Part shown: piece after piece, positions 8,243 to 16,771 of the stretch
How positions within the stretch are numbered: the stretch's first letter is position 1
Layout of the letters: each line of letters starts with the position of its first letter
Origin: Flavobacterium ginsenosidimutans
GTDB taxonomy: Bacteria; Bacteroidota; Bacteroidia; Flavobacteriales; Flavobacteriaceae
Assembly: GCF_003254625.1 (NCBI RefSeq)
Contig: NZ_QJRJ01000082.1
Location: 558,001 to 622,000 of the forward strand
Length of the DNA: 64,000 nt
Reading direction: 5' to 3'
The notes under the pieces: generated by a model
What the model was told of the DNA's origin: nothing
The model's database searches: none
What the model saw: the letters and a program-made list of their open reading frames with translations, nothing else
Position numbers and translations under genes: made by a program

Positions 8243-8677
8243 ATGATAATCTCTTTTGATCTTGACGACACTTTGATATTAAACAATAAATTTGATTTGG
8301 ATAAAAGAAACTTGTTTCACAAGATTTTTAGAATTGAGAGACTAAGAAAAGGAACAGTAGTTTTATTCAAAGAATTAAAAAAGAGAAAACACAAAATTTA
8401 TATTTATACTACTTCTCACAGAAGCATTTCAAAAATAAAATGGATGTTTTATTCATATGGTATTTCTGTGGATTATATTATAAACCAGCAGAAACACCAA
8501 AGAAGTTTATTAAATAAAAATATTTATTGCTCAAAATTTCCACCTTCATTTAATATAGATCTTCATGTTGATGATTCAAAAGGAGTTCAAATGGAAGGTG
8601 ATAAATATGGTTTTAAGGTTATTGTAATTTCTGAAACAGATAAAGATTGGACACAAAAAGTTCTAAAATCAATCTAA
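8243..8677 (+). CDS. HAD-superfamily hydrolase, small
   Basis: The 144-residue protein begins with FDLDDTLI (D6, D8), the HAD motif I nucleophile pair. Motif II is YTTSH (about residue 56), and HVDDSKG near residue 110 supplies the acidic motif IV. There is little or no cap, so it should be a type C0 enzyme acting on a large or accessible substrate. It is Lys-rich and AT-rich compared with the housekeeping genes nearby. It follows the patatin gene closely and converges with the gene ending at 8693 across a 15-base gap. Substrate unknown. Confidence 0.7.
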   Translation: MIISFDLDDTLILNNKFDLDKRNLFHKIFRIERLRKGTVVLFKELKKRKHKIYIYTTSHRSISKIKWMFYSYGISVDYIINQQKHQRSLLNKNIYCSKFPPSFNIDLHVDDSKGVQMEGDKYGFKVIVISETDKDWTQKVLKSI

Positions 8678-8692
8678 AATCTATAAGACTAT

Positions 8693-9217
8693 TTAATACC
8701 AAAGTTCTGCAACTTCAGATTTTATAAATCCTAATGCGGCATTACTTGGAGATTGTTTTTCTAATAAATCATTCAAGATAACTTCACGAAGTTTATCTGC
8801 ATTTTCAACTTTATCGCTCATTGCAGCTTTACGAATCATTTGAATTGTTGCATTTTTTGCAGTTGTAATGATAGTCCAGCATTCTTCAGACATGTAAATT
8901 TGCTGTGTTAAGTTGTGCTCAAATTCCTGTTCGATTTGATCAATTACATAGTTTTCGTAATCGTGTTTATTTTGAGAAATTGGAGTAATTCTAATTAACA
9001 GTTTTGTCAAATTAATACGCTCCAAAAACAAAGTCATACGCTCGTAAGCTTGTAAACGTATAGGAAGAGATTCTTTATGTGCTTGTTTGTTTAACAAAAA
9101 CGCACGCTTTTTATCGTTGTTTTTAATGTGCAGTTCAAAAAAACTGTAAGCTACAAATCCAGTAACAATTGCAGGTAAAGTGTAACTGGCTAATTCTATA
9201 ATTCTTGTAAAATCCAT
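8693..9217 (-). CDS. Membrane-anchored protein of unknown function
   Basis: The 174-residue protein has one N-terminal hydrophobic segment (about residues 11-28, YTLPAIVTGFVAYSFFEL) and a helical cytoplasmic part rich in charged residues (ESLPIRLQAYERMTLFLERI). This looks like an uncharacterised family that is common in Flavobacteriia. No catalytic motif is visible. It is divergent from the TSUP exporter gene at 9342. Confidence 0.6.
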   Translation of the reverse strand: MDFTRIIELASYTLPAIVTGFVAYSFFELHIKNNDKKRAFLLNKQAHKESLPIRLQAYERMTLFLERINLTKLLIRITPISQNKHDYENYVIDQIEQEFEHNLTQQIYMSEECWTIITTAKNATIQMIRKAAMSDKVENADKLREVILNDLLEKQSPSNAALGFIKSEVAELWY

Positions 9218-9233
9218 TGGGTTAATTTTTTAG

Positions 9234-9241
9234 CAAAAATA
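9234..9241 (-). promoter_or_regulatory. -7 box upstream of the 9217 gene
   Basis: On the minus strand this reads TATTTTTG, matching TAnnTTTG, 16 bases before the start codon at 9217. No good -33 TTTG was found at the usual spacing. Confidence 0.4.
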
Positions 9242-9297
9242 TACTTTTTGATGAGAAATCCACTTTAAATTTATGGTAATAAACAAAAAGGAAGATG

Positions 9298-9305
9298 TAC
9301 TTTTG
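9298..9305 (+). promoter_or_regulatory. -7 box upstream of the TSUP exporter
   Basis: TACTTTTG matches TAnnTTTG and lies 36 bases before the start codon at 9342. The -33 element is weak. Confidence 0.4.
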
Positions 9306-9341
9306 CAACTTGTTTTTTACTTTGATTGAAATATAGTTGCA

Positions 9342-10109
9342 ATGGACACATACATAATATTTTTTCTTTGTTTAGCGGCTTTTGCTGCTGGTTTTATTGA
9401 TGCAATTGTAGGCGGTGGCGGATTAATTCAAACACCAATGGGACTGATTTTATTGCCAAATCTTCCTGTTTCGACAGTTGTTGGAACTTTGAAAATTCCA
9501 GCTTTTAGCGGAACCGCTTTTGCTGCTTTTCAATATCTAAAGAAAGTTATTATTCAATGGAAACTGCTTATTATAATGATGTGTCTAGCAGTTCCTTCTG
9601 CTTTTCTGGGTTCAACTATTTTGACAATGGTCAGCAATGATTTTATGAAACCGCTTTTATTGGTGGTTTTGTCTTTATTGTTTGTTTATACTTATGCCAA
9701 GAAAAATTTCGGACAGCATGTTGCTAAAGATCATTCGGCTGTAACTCAAATTATCTATGCAGTTGTGATTAGTGTAATAGTTGGGTTTTATGATGGTTTT
9801 ATTGGTCCAGGAACTGGAAGTTTCTTTGTAGTGGCTTTTATTGCACTTCTAGGTTTTGATTTTCTTCACGCTTCCGCGAATGCTAAAATGGTAAATCTTG
9901 CCACAAATTTTGGTTCGATTTGCCTGTTTATGATCAAAGGAAAAATCATTTGGGCAATTGCAGTTCCGATGGCAATAAGCAATGGTCTTGGAGGTTGGCT
10001 TGGTGCAAAATTGGCAATTAATAAAGGAAATGGATTTATTAGAATTTTCTTTTTGATTGTAGTTGTCGGCACTTTGATCCGATTTGCTTACGATGTGTTT
10101 TTTAAATAA
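9342..10109 (+). CDS. TSUP family permease (TauE/SafE-like)
   Basis: The 255-residue integral membrane protein has about eight hydrophobic segments and the family motif near the N-terminus, FIDAIVGGGGLIQTP, repeated in weaker form in the second half (GFYDGFIGPGTGSFFVVAF). Members export sulfite, sulfoacetate or other small organic anions across the inner membrane. No sulfur metabolism gene is adjacent, so the substrate cannot be named. It appears to be a single-gene transcription unit followed by a repeat-rich spacer. Confidence 0.85.
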   Translation: MDTYIIFFLCLAAFAAGFIDAIVGGGGLIQTPMGLILLPNLPVSTVVGTLKIPAFSGTAFAAFQYLKKVIIQWKLLIIMMCLAVPSAFLGSTILTMVSNDFMKPLLLVVLSLLFVYTYAKKNFGQHVAKDHSAVTQIIYAVVISVIVGFYDGFIGPGTGSFFVVAFIALLGFDFLHASANAKMVNLATNFGSICLFMIKGKIIWAIAVPMAISNGLGGWLGAKLAINKGNGFIRIFFLIVVVGTLIRFAYDVFFK

Positions 10110-10213
10110 GATTCTAAGTTGCTAAGGTTCTAAGATTCTGAGTTTCTCTCTTTTGTCTAAAGAAAAAGCTTAGAATCTTAGTAGCTTAGCATCTCAAAAA
10201 AAATGTTTGAATC

Positions 10214-10274
10214 TAGCCCCGATTGAGGCGATATCCTCGTAGCGGAGCGGAGAGATAAAGCCGAAAGCGGGAAC
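10214..10274 (+). ncRNA. Flavo-1-like structured RNA element
   Basis: The stretch begins AGCCCCGATTGAGGCG and ends GATAAAGCCGAAAGCGGGA, with an inner variable hairpin around GTAGCGGAGCG. CCCC can pair with the terminal GGG, GGC with GCC, and ATCCTC with GAGAGAT imperfectly. From memory this matches the layout of the Flavo-1 RNA motif, which is frequent in Flavobacterium intergenic regions. Its function is unknown. It sits in the 303-base spacer between the TSUP permease and the uvrD-type helicase genes. Confidence 0.5.
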
Positions 10275-10315
10275 CCATGTCTGAAAAAATGCCTATTCTT
10301 TGGCTTCAAAAAAAA

Positions 10316-10347
10316 CTTAGTATCTCAGAACCTTAGTATCTCAGAAC
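10316..10347. repeat. Tandem 16-base repeat (CTTAGTATCTCAGAAC x2)
   Basis: Two exact head-to-tail copies, at 10316-10331 and 10332-10347, lie just upstream of the helicase gene. Related CTTAG/CTAAG words occur at 10112-10198 in inverted orientation, and again at 36246-36277 upstream of another gene. Confidence 0.85.
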
Positions 10348-10385
10348 CTTTGAGTAGCATCTTAGGAACTTTCTTTTTTAATTCT

Positions 10386-10393
10386 TATTTTTG
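10386..10393 (+). promoter_or_regulatory. -7 box upstream of the helicase gene
   Basis: TATTTTTG matches TAnnTTTG, 20 bases before the ATG at 10413. A start of translation at 10350 would lie upstream of this box, which supports 10413. Confidence 0.4.
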
Positions 10394-10412
10394 CATAAAA
10401 GGAGAAAATTAC

Positions 10413-12749
10413 ATGCAGAAATATATTGACCAGCTCAACGAAGCACAGAGGGCACCTGTTTTAAAGAAAGACGGGCCGATGATTATTATTGCTGGTGCAG
10501 GTTCGGGAAAAACCCGTGTTTTAACAATTAGAATTGCGTATTTGATGGCTCAAGGTGTTGATGCTTTCAATATTTTGTCGCTGACTTTTACCAATAAAGC
10601 AGCCCGCGAGATGAAACACAGGATTTCGGATATTGTGGGGGCGAGTGAAGCAAAAAATCTTTGGATGGGAACTTTCCACTCGATTTTTGCACGTATACTT
10701 CGTGCAGAATCAGATCATTTAGGTTATCCTTCTAATTTTACTATTTATGATTCTCAGGATTCGGCTAGATTAATTTCTTCTATTATTAAAGAAATGCAGC
10801 TGGATCGCGATATTTACAAACCCAAGCAAATTTTGGGACGTATATCTAGTTATAAAAACAGCTTGATTACGGTTAAAGCGTATTTTAATAATCCAGAATT
10901 GGTAGAAGCCGATGCAATGGCAAAAAGACCAAGATTGGGAGAAATTTATCAGCAGTATGTTGATCGCTGTTTTAAGGCTGGCGCAATGGATTTTGATGAT
11001 TTATTGCTTAAAACCAATGAATTACTGACACGTTTTCCAGAAGTTTTGGCTAAATATCAAGATCGTTTTCGTTATATTTTGGTTGATGAGTACCAAGATA
11101 CAAATCACTCTCAGTATTTGATTGTTAGGGCCTTATCAGATAGATTTCAGAATATTTGTGTTGTTGGAGATGATGCACAGAGTATTTATGCGTTCCGTGG
11201 TGCGAACATTAATAATATTTTGAATTTCCAGAAGGATTATGAAGGAGTTGTAATGTTTCGTTTAGAGCAGAATTACCGCTCGACACGAAATATTGTTGAA
11301 GCGGCAAATACCGTTATGGAGCATAACAAAACGAAACTGGATAAAGTAGTTTGGACGGCGAATGAATTTGGCCCAAAAATTAAAGTCCACAGAAGTTTGA
11401 CTGATGCTGAAGAAGGTCGTTTTGTAGCGAGTACGATTTTTGAGCAGAAAATGCAGAATCAGTTGCATAATGGAGCTTTTGCTATTTTGTATCGTACCAA
11501 TGCGCAGTCGCGTGCGGTGGAGGATGCACTGAGAAAACGTGATATTCCGTATAGAATTTATGGAGGTTTATCTTTCTACCAACGTAAGGAGATTAAAGAC
11601 GTTTTATGCTATTTGCGTTTGGTTCTGAATCCGAAAGATGAAGAGGCTTTGATTCGTGTTATCAATTATCCTGCACGTGGAATTGGAGATACAACTGTAG
11701 AAAAATTGACTATTGCTGCAAACCATTACAAACGCTCGATTTGGGAAGTAATGGTGAATATTGATAAAATCGACTTGAAACTGAATGCTGGTACAAAAAA
11801 CAAATTGAAAGATTTTGTAACGATGATTCAGAGTTTTCAGGTTATTGATCAAAATCAAGACGCGTTTTATATAACAGATCACGTTGCGAAAAAAACTGGT
11901 TTGGTTCAGGAATTAAAGAAAGATGCGACTCCAGAAGGAATGGCTAAAATTCAGAATATCGAAGAACTTTTAAACGGTATTAAAGATTTTACCGAAGGAC
12001 AAAGAGAAATTGACGGAGCAAGAGGTGCACTTTCTGAATTTATGGAAGATGTGGCTTTGGCAACTGATTTAGATAAAGATACTAATGACGAAGATCGTGT
12101 GGCGCTAATGACGATTCACTTAGCAAAAGGATTGGAGTTTCCACACGTTTTTGTGGTAGGAATGGAAGAAGATTTGTTTCCGAGTGCTATGAGTATGAGT
12201 ACTAGAAGCGAATTGGAAGAAGAACGTCGTTTGTTTTATGTAGCTTTGACACGTGCAGAACATCAGGCGTATTTGACTTATGCTCAGTCTCGTTACCGTT
12301 GGGGAAAACTAACAGACAGTGAACCATCTCGTTTTATTGAAGAAATTGACGGGCAGTTTCTAGAATATTTAACCCCTTCTGAAACAAGTTATCGTTATAA
12401 ATCACCAATTGATGGCGATATTTTTGGAGATGTAGATAAATCGAAATTGAGATTAGCAAAACCTGTAGGAGGAACTCCGCCAAAACATATTACAGATAAT
12501 AGTCCGAAACCAGATTTGAATATTAGAAAATTAAAACCTGTTTCTGGAAATGCTCCAAGCACTGGAAATTCGAATTTATTTGACAGCAAATTGACGGTAG
12601 GAAATGTTGTCATGCACGAACGTTTTGGAAAAGGAGAAGTGATTAATCTTGAAGGAGTCGGAGCAGATAGAAAAGCAGAAATTAAATTTGAAGTGGGAGG
12701 AATTAAGAAATTGTTGTTAAGATTTGCTAAATTAGATGTCGTAGGATAA
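10413..12749 (+). CDS. UvrD/PcrA-type ATP-dependent DNA helicase
   Basis: This 778-residue superfamily 1A helicase has Walker A GAGSGKT (residues 28-34), LTFTNKAAREMKHRI, the Walker B DEYQDTN (D225-D229), VVGDDAQSIYAFRGA, LEQNYRST, MTIHLAKGLEFPHVF and VALTRAE in the usual order, plus a C-terminal KOW/Tudor-like strand region (MHERFGKGEVINLEGVG) as in PcrA. It unwinds 3'-5' in nucleotide excision and mismatch repair and removes recombinase or RNA polymerase from DNA. The start at 10413 is chosen because the protein then begins MQKYIDQLNEAQ like its family; the extension from 10350 is Phe-rich and unlike it. Confidence 0.93.
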   Translation: MQKYIDQLNEAQRAPVLKKDGPMIIIAGAGSGKTRVLTIRIAYLMAQGVDAFNILSLTFTNKAAREMKHRISDIVGASEAKNLWMGTFHSIFARILRAESDHLGYPSNFTIYDSQDSARLISSIIKEMQLDRDIYKPKQILGRISSYKNSLITVKAYFNNPELVEADAMAKRPRLGEIYQQYVDRCFKAGAMDFDDLLLKTNELLTRFPEVLAKYQDRFRYILVDEYQDTNHSQYLIVRALSDRFQNICVVGDDAQSIYAFRGANINNILNFQKDYEGVVMFRLEQNYRSTRNIVEAANTVMEHNKTKLDKVVWTANEFGPKIKVHRSLTDAEEGRFVASTIFEQKMQNQLHNGAFAILYRTNAQSRAVEDALRKRDIPYRIYGGLSFYQRKEIKDVLCYLRLVLNPKDEEALIRVINYPARGIGDTTVEKLTIAANHYKRSIWEVMVNIDKIDLKLNAGTKNKLKDFVTMIQSFQVIDQNQDAFYITDHVAKKTGLVQELKKDATPEGMAKIQNIEELLNGIKDFTEGQREIDGARGALSEFMEDVALATDLDKDTNDEDRVALMTIHLAKGLEFPHVFVVGMEEDLFPSAMSMSTRSELEEERRLFYVALTRAEHQAYLTYAQSRYRWGKLTDSEPSRFIEEIDGQFLEYLTPSETSYRYKSPIDGDIFGDVDKSKLRLAKPVGGTPPKHITDNSPKPDLNIRKLKPVSGNAPSTGNSNLFDSKLTVGNVVMHERFGKGEVINLEGVGADRKAEIKFEVGGIKKLLLRFAKLDVVG

Positions 12750-12776
12750 AAAATATTGTTTCAAACCTATAAATTA

Positions 12777-12844
12777 TTGTCACTCTGAGCGAAGTCGAAG
12801 AGCTTTTTAACAAATGAGGGCTTCGAGTTCGTTCAGCCTGACAA
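12777..12844. repeat. Imperfect inverted repeat of the GTCA..GAGCGAAGTCGAAG family
   Basis: The left arm (12777-12803) reads TTGTCACTCTGAGCGAAGTC and onward. The right arm (12818-12844) is its reverse complement with a few changes (CTTCGAGTTCGTTCAGCCTG). The 14-base loop is AT-rich. It fills the spacer between the helicase and yciO genes and may act as a terminator. The same word family recurs at 20405, 56521 and 59207. Confidence 0.8.
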
Positions 12845-12873
12845 ACTTGAAACAAACAAAAAAATGAAACAAA

Positions 12874-13494
12874 ATGGCTGAATTTATAAAAATATATCCC
12901 GATAAACCTAGTGAAGCTGCAATTGCAAAAGTGGTAAAAGTGCTTCAGAATGGTGGATTGGTAATTTATCCAACAGATACTGTTTATGGTTTAGGTTGTG
13001 ATATTACCAATTCTAGAGCTTTAGAAAAAATTGCTAAAATTAAAGGAGTGAAACTAGAGAAAGCTAATTTTTCTTTCATATGCCACGATTTGAGTAATTT
13101 ATCAGACTACGTTCGTCAAATTGATACGTCGACTTTTAAAATTTTGAAGAGAGCTTTACCTGGTCCGTATACTTTTATTTTACCAGGAAATAACAATCTG
13201 CCGAAAGAATTTAAGAAGAAAACAACTGTAGGTATTCGTGTTCCCGATAATAATATAATTTTAGAAATTGTTCGTCAGTTAGGAAATCCAGTGGTTTCTA
13301 CTTCTATTCGTGACGAAGATGATGTAATTGAGTATACGACAGATCCAGAATTAATTTTCGAGAAATGGCAGAATCTCGTTGATATGGTAATCGATGGTGG
13401 CTACGGAGATAATGTTGGATCAACAATTATAGATCTTTCTGAACATGAACCTGTTATTGTAAGAGAAGGAAAAGGTGATATTGATATTTTGTAA
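12874..13494 (+). CDS. YciO/Sua5/YrdC family protein
   Basis: The 206-residue protein has the YrdC-type fold: QNGGLVIYPTDTVYGLGCDI (residues about 27-46), FSFICHDLSNLSDYVR, LPGPYTFILPG, VGIRVPDN, PVVSTSIR and GSTIIDL. Length and details (PGPYTFIL, STIIDLSEHEPVIVREG) fit the YciO branch better than the tRNA-modifying TsaC branch. TsaC makes threonylcarbamoyl-AMP for the t6A modification of tRNA, and YciO enzymes have a related but weaker activity. TsaE, another protein of the t6A pathway, is encoded at 26078. Confidence 0.85.
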   Translation: MAEFIKIYPDKPSEAAIAKVVKVLQNGGLVIYPTDTVYGLGCDITNSRALEKIAKIKGVKLEKANFSFICHDLSNLSDYVRQIDTSTFKILKRALPGPYTFILPGNNNLPKEFKKKTTVGIRVPDNNIILEIVRQLGNPVVSTSIRDEDDVIEYTTDPELIFEKWQNLVDMVIDGGYGDNVGSTIIDLSEHEPVIVREGKGDIDIL

Positions 13495-13565
13495 AAAAAG
13501 ACATCGATTTTACTGTAAATTAAATAATATATTGTTAATTAGTATTAAATATTAACAGTATAATT

Positions 13566-14591
13566 ATGAAAAATTTATTCTTCTTTCTTGTTTTACTTTT
13601 TTCTATATCTTGTTTCAGCCAAAGGATTGCAGGTAAAGTATTTAGTAATGATAAAGTACCGTTGTCCGGGGCAAATATTTTTTTAGATGGAACAACAATT
13701 TCTACTAGTACCGATAAAAATGGAAATTTTGTTATAGAATACGACCCTGATGCAAAGAATACCTTAGTGTTTAGTTATATGGGATTTGAGAATCAATATA
13801 TTACAGATCTTGATCTAAAAAAAGATATTGTTGTATATATGGAAATTGCCAAAAATACACTTAAAGAAATAGTTGTAGGAAATAAAAAAGATATATTTAC
13901 TAGGGAGCAAAGACTAAAAATATTTAGGGAGTATTTTATTGGAGAAACCAGAAATAGTGCTAAAATTACTATTGAAAATGAAGATGATATTCACTTTAAA
14001 TATGATAGACTCAACCATGTTTTACAAGCTTATTCGGATAAACCGTTAGTGATTATTAATTCTTACTTAGGTTATAAAATAAGCTATGACTTGCAAAAAT
14101 TTGAAGTTACATTCGGTAGTTTAAGCATATACTCCAGAGATGTAATTAAAAGTTATTATGCAGGTTTCAGTCATTTTGAAGAAATCAATAATTCAGATTT
14201 AATTTTAAAACGAAGAGAAGAAGCGTATAAAGGTTCACAAATTAATTTTTTTAGAAATTTAGCCAATGGTACTTGGGGGCAAGATCAGTTTTTTATATCT
14301 AAAAATAACAGCGACGTTATTCCTGAGAATTGTTTTAAAGTTTCTAAACAAGATAATTTTACAAAAGTTGAAGTGATAAGTCAAAGAAAAGAAAACGGCG
14401 ACAAAAAATTTGTTGCCTCATATGATCTTGTATTTGGTAATCGAGAAGAATCAAGGGTTATTTTTGATGTGAAAACTTTCTACATATATAAGTATGGAAA
14501 CAATTCTAATATTGAAGATATTATTTTTACAGGAAAAATTGCAGAAGAAAAAATAGGAGAAATGGTACCTTTAAATTATGGTATAAATTGA
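13566..14591 (+). CDS. Secreted protein with carboxypeptidase-regulatory-like domain
   Basis: The 341-residue protein has a signal peptide (MKNLFFFLVLLFSISCFSQ), then a CarboxypepD_reg-like beta-sandwich at about residues 21-95 (IAGKVFSNDKVPLSGANIFL, TSTDKNGNFVIEY, LVFSYMGFENQY). In TonB-dependent SusC-like receptors this domain precedes a plug and barrel, but here the remaining 240 residues form neither; they are a soluble beta-rich region common in Flavobacterium surface proteins. The gene is more AT-rich than its neighbours. Function unknown. It converges on the ompA-like gene with a shared terminator between them. Confidence 0.7.
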   Translation: MKNLFFFLVLLFSISCFSQRIAGKVFSNDKVPLSGANIFLDGTTISTSTDKNGNFVIEYDPDAKNTLVFSYMGFENQYITDLDLKKDIVVYMEIAKNTLKEIVVGNKKDIFTREQRLKIFREYFIGETRNSAKITIENEDDIHFKYDRLNHVLQAYSDKPLVIINSYLGYKISYDLQKFEVTFGSLSIYSRDVIKSYYAGFSHFEEINNSDLILKRREEAYKGSQINFFRNLANGTWGQDQFFISKNNSDVIPENCFKVSKQDNFTKVEVISQRKENGDKKFVASYDLVFGNREESRVIFDVKTFYIYKYGNNSNIEDIIFTGKIAEEKIGEMVPLNYGIN

Positions 14592-14811
14592 AAAAGTATT
14601 TATAAATCGACAGACAGATTTGATTTCAAAATACTAGTATGTCTCGTCAGAAGATAGTGTAATGTTGATTTTGTAAATAAATACTTTAATTGTGTAAACT
14701 TATAAAAATAATGCCTAACTTTATTATAGTTAAATTTAGTTAGTTAATAAAGATAATGTTATTCTTGATTTCTCCTTTAATTACTTATTAAATAGTAAAT
14801 TAAGAATACAT

Positions 14812-14837
14812 AAAAGCAGGTCGATTGACCTGCTTTT
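14812..14837. terminator. Bidirectional intrinsic terminator
   Basis: AAAAGCAGGTC and GACCTGCTTTT form an 11-bp stem with a 4-base loop, A-run on one side and T-run on the other. It lies between converging genes ending at 14591 (+) and 14865 (-). The rest of the 273-base spacer is AT-rich with no ORF that I can support. Confidence 0.9.
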
Positions 14838-14864
14838 TCTGTTTTTATAGTATGTCAAACAAGA

Positions 14865-15698
14865 TTATTTAGCTTGTTTTTTCATTTCTTTTTCAATCAT
14901 ATCATAGAATTGATCGATTTTTGGCATAACTACGATACGAGTTCTTCTGTTACGAGCTTTGTTCTCAGCAGAATCGTTTGCAACTAACGGTACGTAAGAA
15001 CTTCTACCTGCAGCAATTAATTTAGCTGGGTTAACACCAAGATCGTTTGTTAATACACGAACAATTGAAGTAGAACGTTTAACACTTAAATCCCAGTTGT
15101 CTAAGATAATTCCGTTGCTTTTGTAAGGAACGTCATCTGTGTGTCCTTCAACCATACATTCGAAATCTGGTTTGTCATTTACAACTTTAGCAACTTTAGC
15201 CAAAACAGATTTAGCTTTGTCACTTACGTCATAACTTCCGCTTTTAAATAATAATTTATCAGCGATTGAGATAAATACAACTCCTTTTTCAACATTAACT
15301 TCGATATCTGGATCGTTAATTCCAACTGCACCTTTCAAGCTTGTAACTAATGCTAAAGTAACACTGTCTTTTTTAGTTAAAGCGTCTTGAAGTCTAGAGA
15401 TTTTCAAATCTTTTTCTTTTAAACTTTCAAGAGATTTTTCAAGGTTTTCAGCACCTTTAGTAGTTAAGATAGTTAAATCTTTAGAACTGTTTATTAAATC
15501 TTGATTATGTTGTTTGTAACTTTCAGCTGTTGCTGCTAATCCAGCTTTCTCTTCTAAGCACGTATTTAATTTTACAGTACATGAGTTTAACAAATCTTGA
15601 GTCTCTTTGTTTTTAGCTTCTAACTCAGCATATTTCTTTTTAGAAACACATGAAGTCAGGGCCATTAATACTGATAGTGCGATAACTATTTTTCTCAT
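14865..15698 (-). CDS. OmpA family lipoprotein
   Basis: The 277-residue protein has a lipoprotein signal ending LTSC (Cys17), a coiled-coil stretch at about residues 20-115 (YAELEAKNKETQDLL, LEKSLESLKEKDLKISRLQ), and a C-terminal OmpA/MotB peptidoglycan-binding domain (LLFKSGSYDVSDKAKSVLAK, VEGHTDDVPYK, LSVKRSTSIVRVL, GRSSYVPLV, NRRTRIVV). It should tether the outer membrane to peptidoglycan. The lack of a beta-barrel and the long coiled coil set it apart from classical OmpA. It is the last gene of a minus-strand run with the glycosyltransferase gene upstream. Confidence 0.9.
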   Translation of the reverse strand: MRKIVIALSVLMALTSCVSKKKYAELEAKNKETQDLLNSCTVKLNTCLEEKAGLAATAESYKQHNQDLINSSKDLTILTTKGAENLEKSLESLKEKDLKISRLQDALTKKDSVTLALVTSLKGAVGINDPDIEVNVEKGVVFISIADKLLFKSGSYDVSDKAKSVLAKVAKVVNDKPDFECMVEGHTDDVPYKSNGIILDNWDLSVKRSTSIVRVLTNDLGVNPAKLIAAGRSSYVPLVANDSAENKARNRRTRIVVMPKIDQFYDMIEKEMKKQAK

Positions 15699-15730
15699 AA
15701 ATTTAATTTTAATTAGACTTGATTACAAAT

Positions 15731-16750
15731 TTAGTTTTTAATATTTTGAATACTGTTAAAGATTTCTTTAAATAAGGTCAATTTCCTTATATAATAAAGG
15801 AAAACGATGCTTTTTACCGTATAGTATTGCTGTATTTGAAAATCTTTACGTTTTTTTAGATATTTTAAAGATAAGCAATAAAATGAAAAATGTGCATTTA
15901 GAATGGCGAAAGTATGCCCGAATTTGCCCTGTGTAAGAAAACGAATACCAGCAATTCCGTCTAAAACCATACGGAAGAAAATCACAAAAAACAATCCACT
16001 TTTTGGCAGATTTTTGACCATCATTAATAATGAATTTCTAAAATTCAAATAGGTCTTCTTAGGATTTCCTTGTTGTAATGTTGCACCTCCAACGTGGTAC
16101 ACGACAGATTGAGAATTGTACTTTATTATATGTCCTTCATTGGCAGCACGCCAACATAGATCTATTTCTTCTTGATGCGCAAAGAAGCTTTCGTCAAAAC
16201 CTTTTAATTCATCAAAAACTTTCTTTCTGATAAAAAAGCAAGCGCCTGAAGCCCAGAACAATTCTATGTTGTCATTGTACTGTCCGTTGTCTTTTTCGAC
16301 TGTTTCGAATATTCTTCCTCTACAGAAAGGAAATCCGTATTTATCAATAAAACCACCTGCGGCACCAGCATATTCAAAGTATTCTTTATTCTTAAAATCA
16401 AGAATCTTAGGCTGGATAATTGCAGTTTGTTTTTCTTTATCAAAAGTATCAAGAATTGGTTTTAGCCAATTTTCAGTTACTTCAATATCTGAATTGACTA
16501 AAGCATAGATCTCTGCATCAATATGCTGTAAAGCATCATTATAGCCTTTTGCAAAACCATGATTACCTGAGTTCTTTACAATCTTTATGTTTGGGAAATT
16601 TTTTGTAACGAATTCAACAGAATTATCTGTAGAATCATTGTCAGCAACATAAATCGTTGCGCCTTCGGAAAACTGAATGACAGATGGTAAAAACTGCTCA
16701 AGCAATTTTACTCCGTTCCAATTTAAAATGACAACAGCTATTTTATCCAA
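15731..16750 (-). CDS. Glycosyltransferase family 2
   Basis: The 339-residue protein opens with VAVVILNWNG-like sequence (AVVILNWNG), then ADNDSTDNS, NSGNHGFAKGYNDAL and VNSDIEV, giving the GT-A nucleotide-sugar site and metal-binding acidic motif; FWASGACFFIRKKVF and HQEEIDLCWRA are typical of rhamnosyltransferase-like GT2 enzymes. A hydrophobic segment near residues 255-270 may dock it to the membrane. It probably adds a sugar to a surface glycan or glycoprotein; donor and acceptor are unknown. Confidence 0.88.
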   Translation of the reverse strand: MDKIAVVILNWNGVKLLEQFLPSVIQFSEGATIYVADNDSTDNSVEFVTKNFPNIKIVKNSGNHGFAKGYNDALQHIDAEIYALVNSDIEVTENWLKPILDTFDKEKQTAIIQPKILDFKNKEYFEYAGAAGGFIDKYGFPFCRGRIFETVEKDNGQYNDNIELFWASGACFFIRKKVFDELKGFDESFFAHQEEIDLCWRAANEGHIIKYNSQSVVYHVGGATLQQGNPKKTYLNFRNSLLMMVKNLPKSGLFFVIFFRMVLDGIAGIRFLTQGKFGHTFAILNAHFSFYCLSLKYLKKRKDFQIQQYYTVKSIVFLYYIRKLTLFKEIFNSIQNIKN

Positions 16751-16771
16751 AAGTACTGAATTATTTATTTG

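Noticed and set aside
7313..8677. CBASS-type defence operon with patatin effector
   Set aside because: No CD-NTase, HORMA, TRIP13 or other sensor gene is adjacent; the HAD protein is not a known partner. Kept only as a low-interest pair.
10316..10347. Possible CRISPR-like or minisatellite array
   Set aside because: Only two 16-base units with no spacers and no cas genes; it is a simple tandem word.
10350..10412. Upstream start for the UvrD/PcrA helicase
   Set aside because: The extension is Phe-rich, unlike helicase N-termini, and lies partly upstream of a -7 promoter box.
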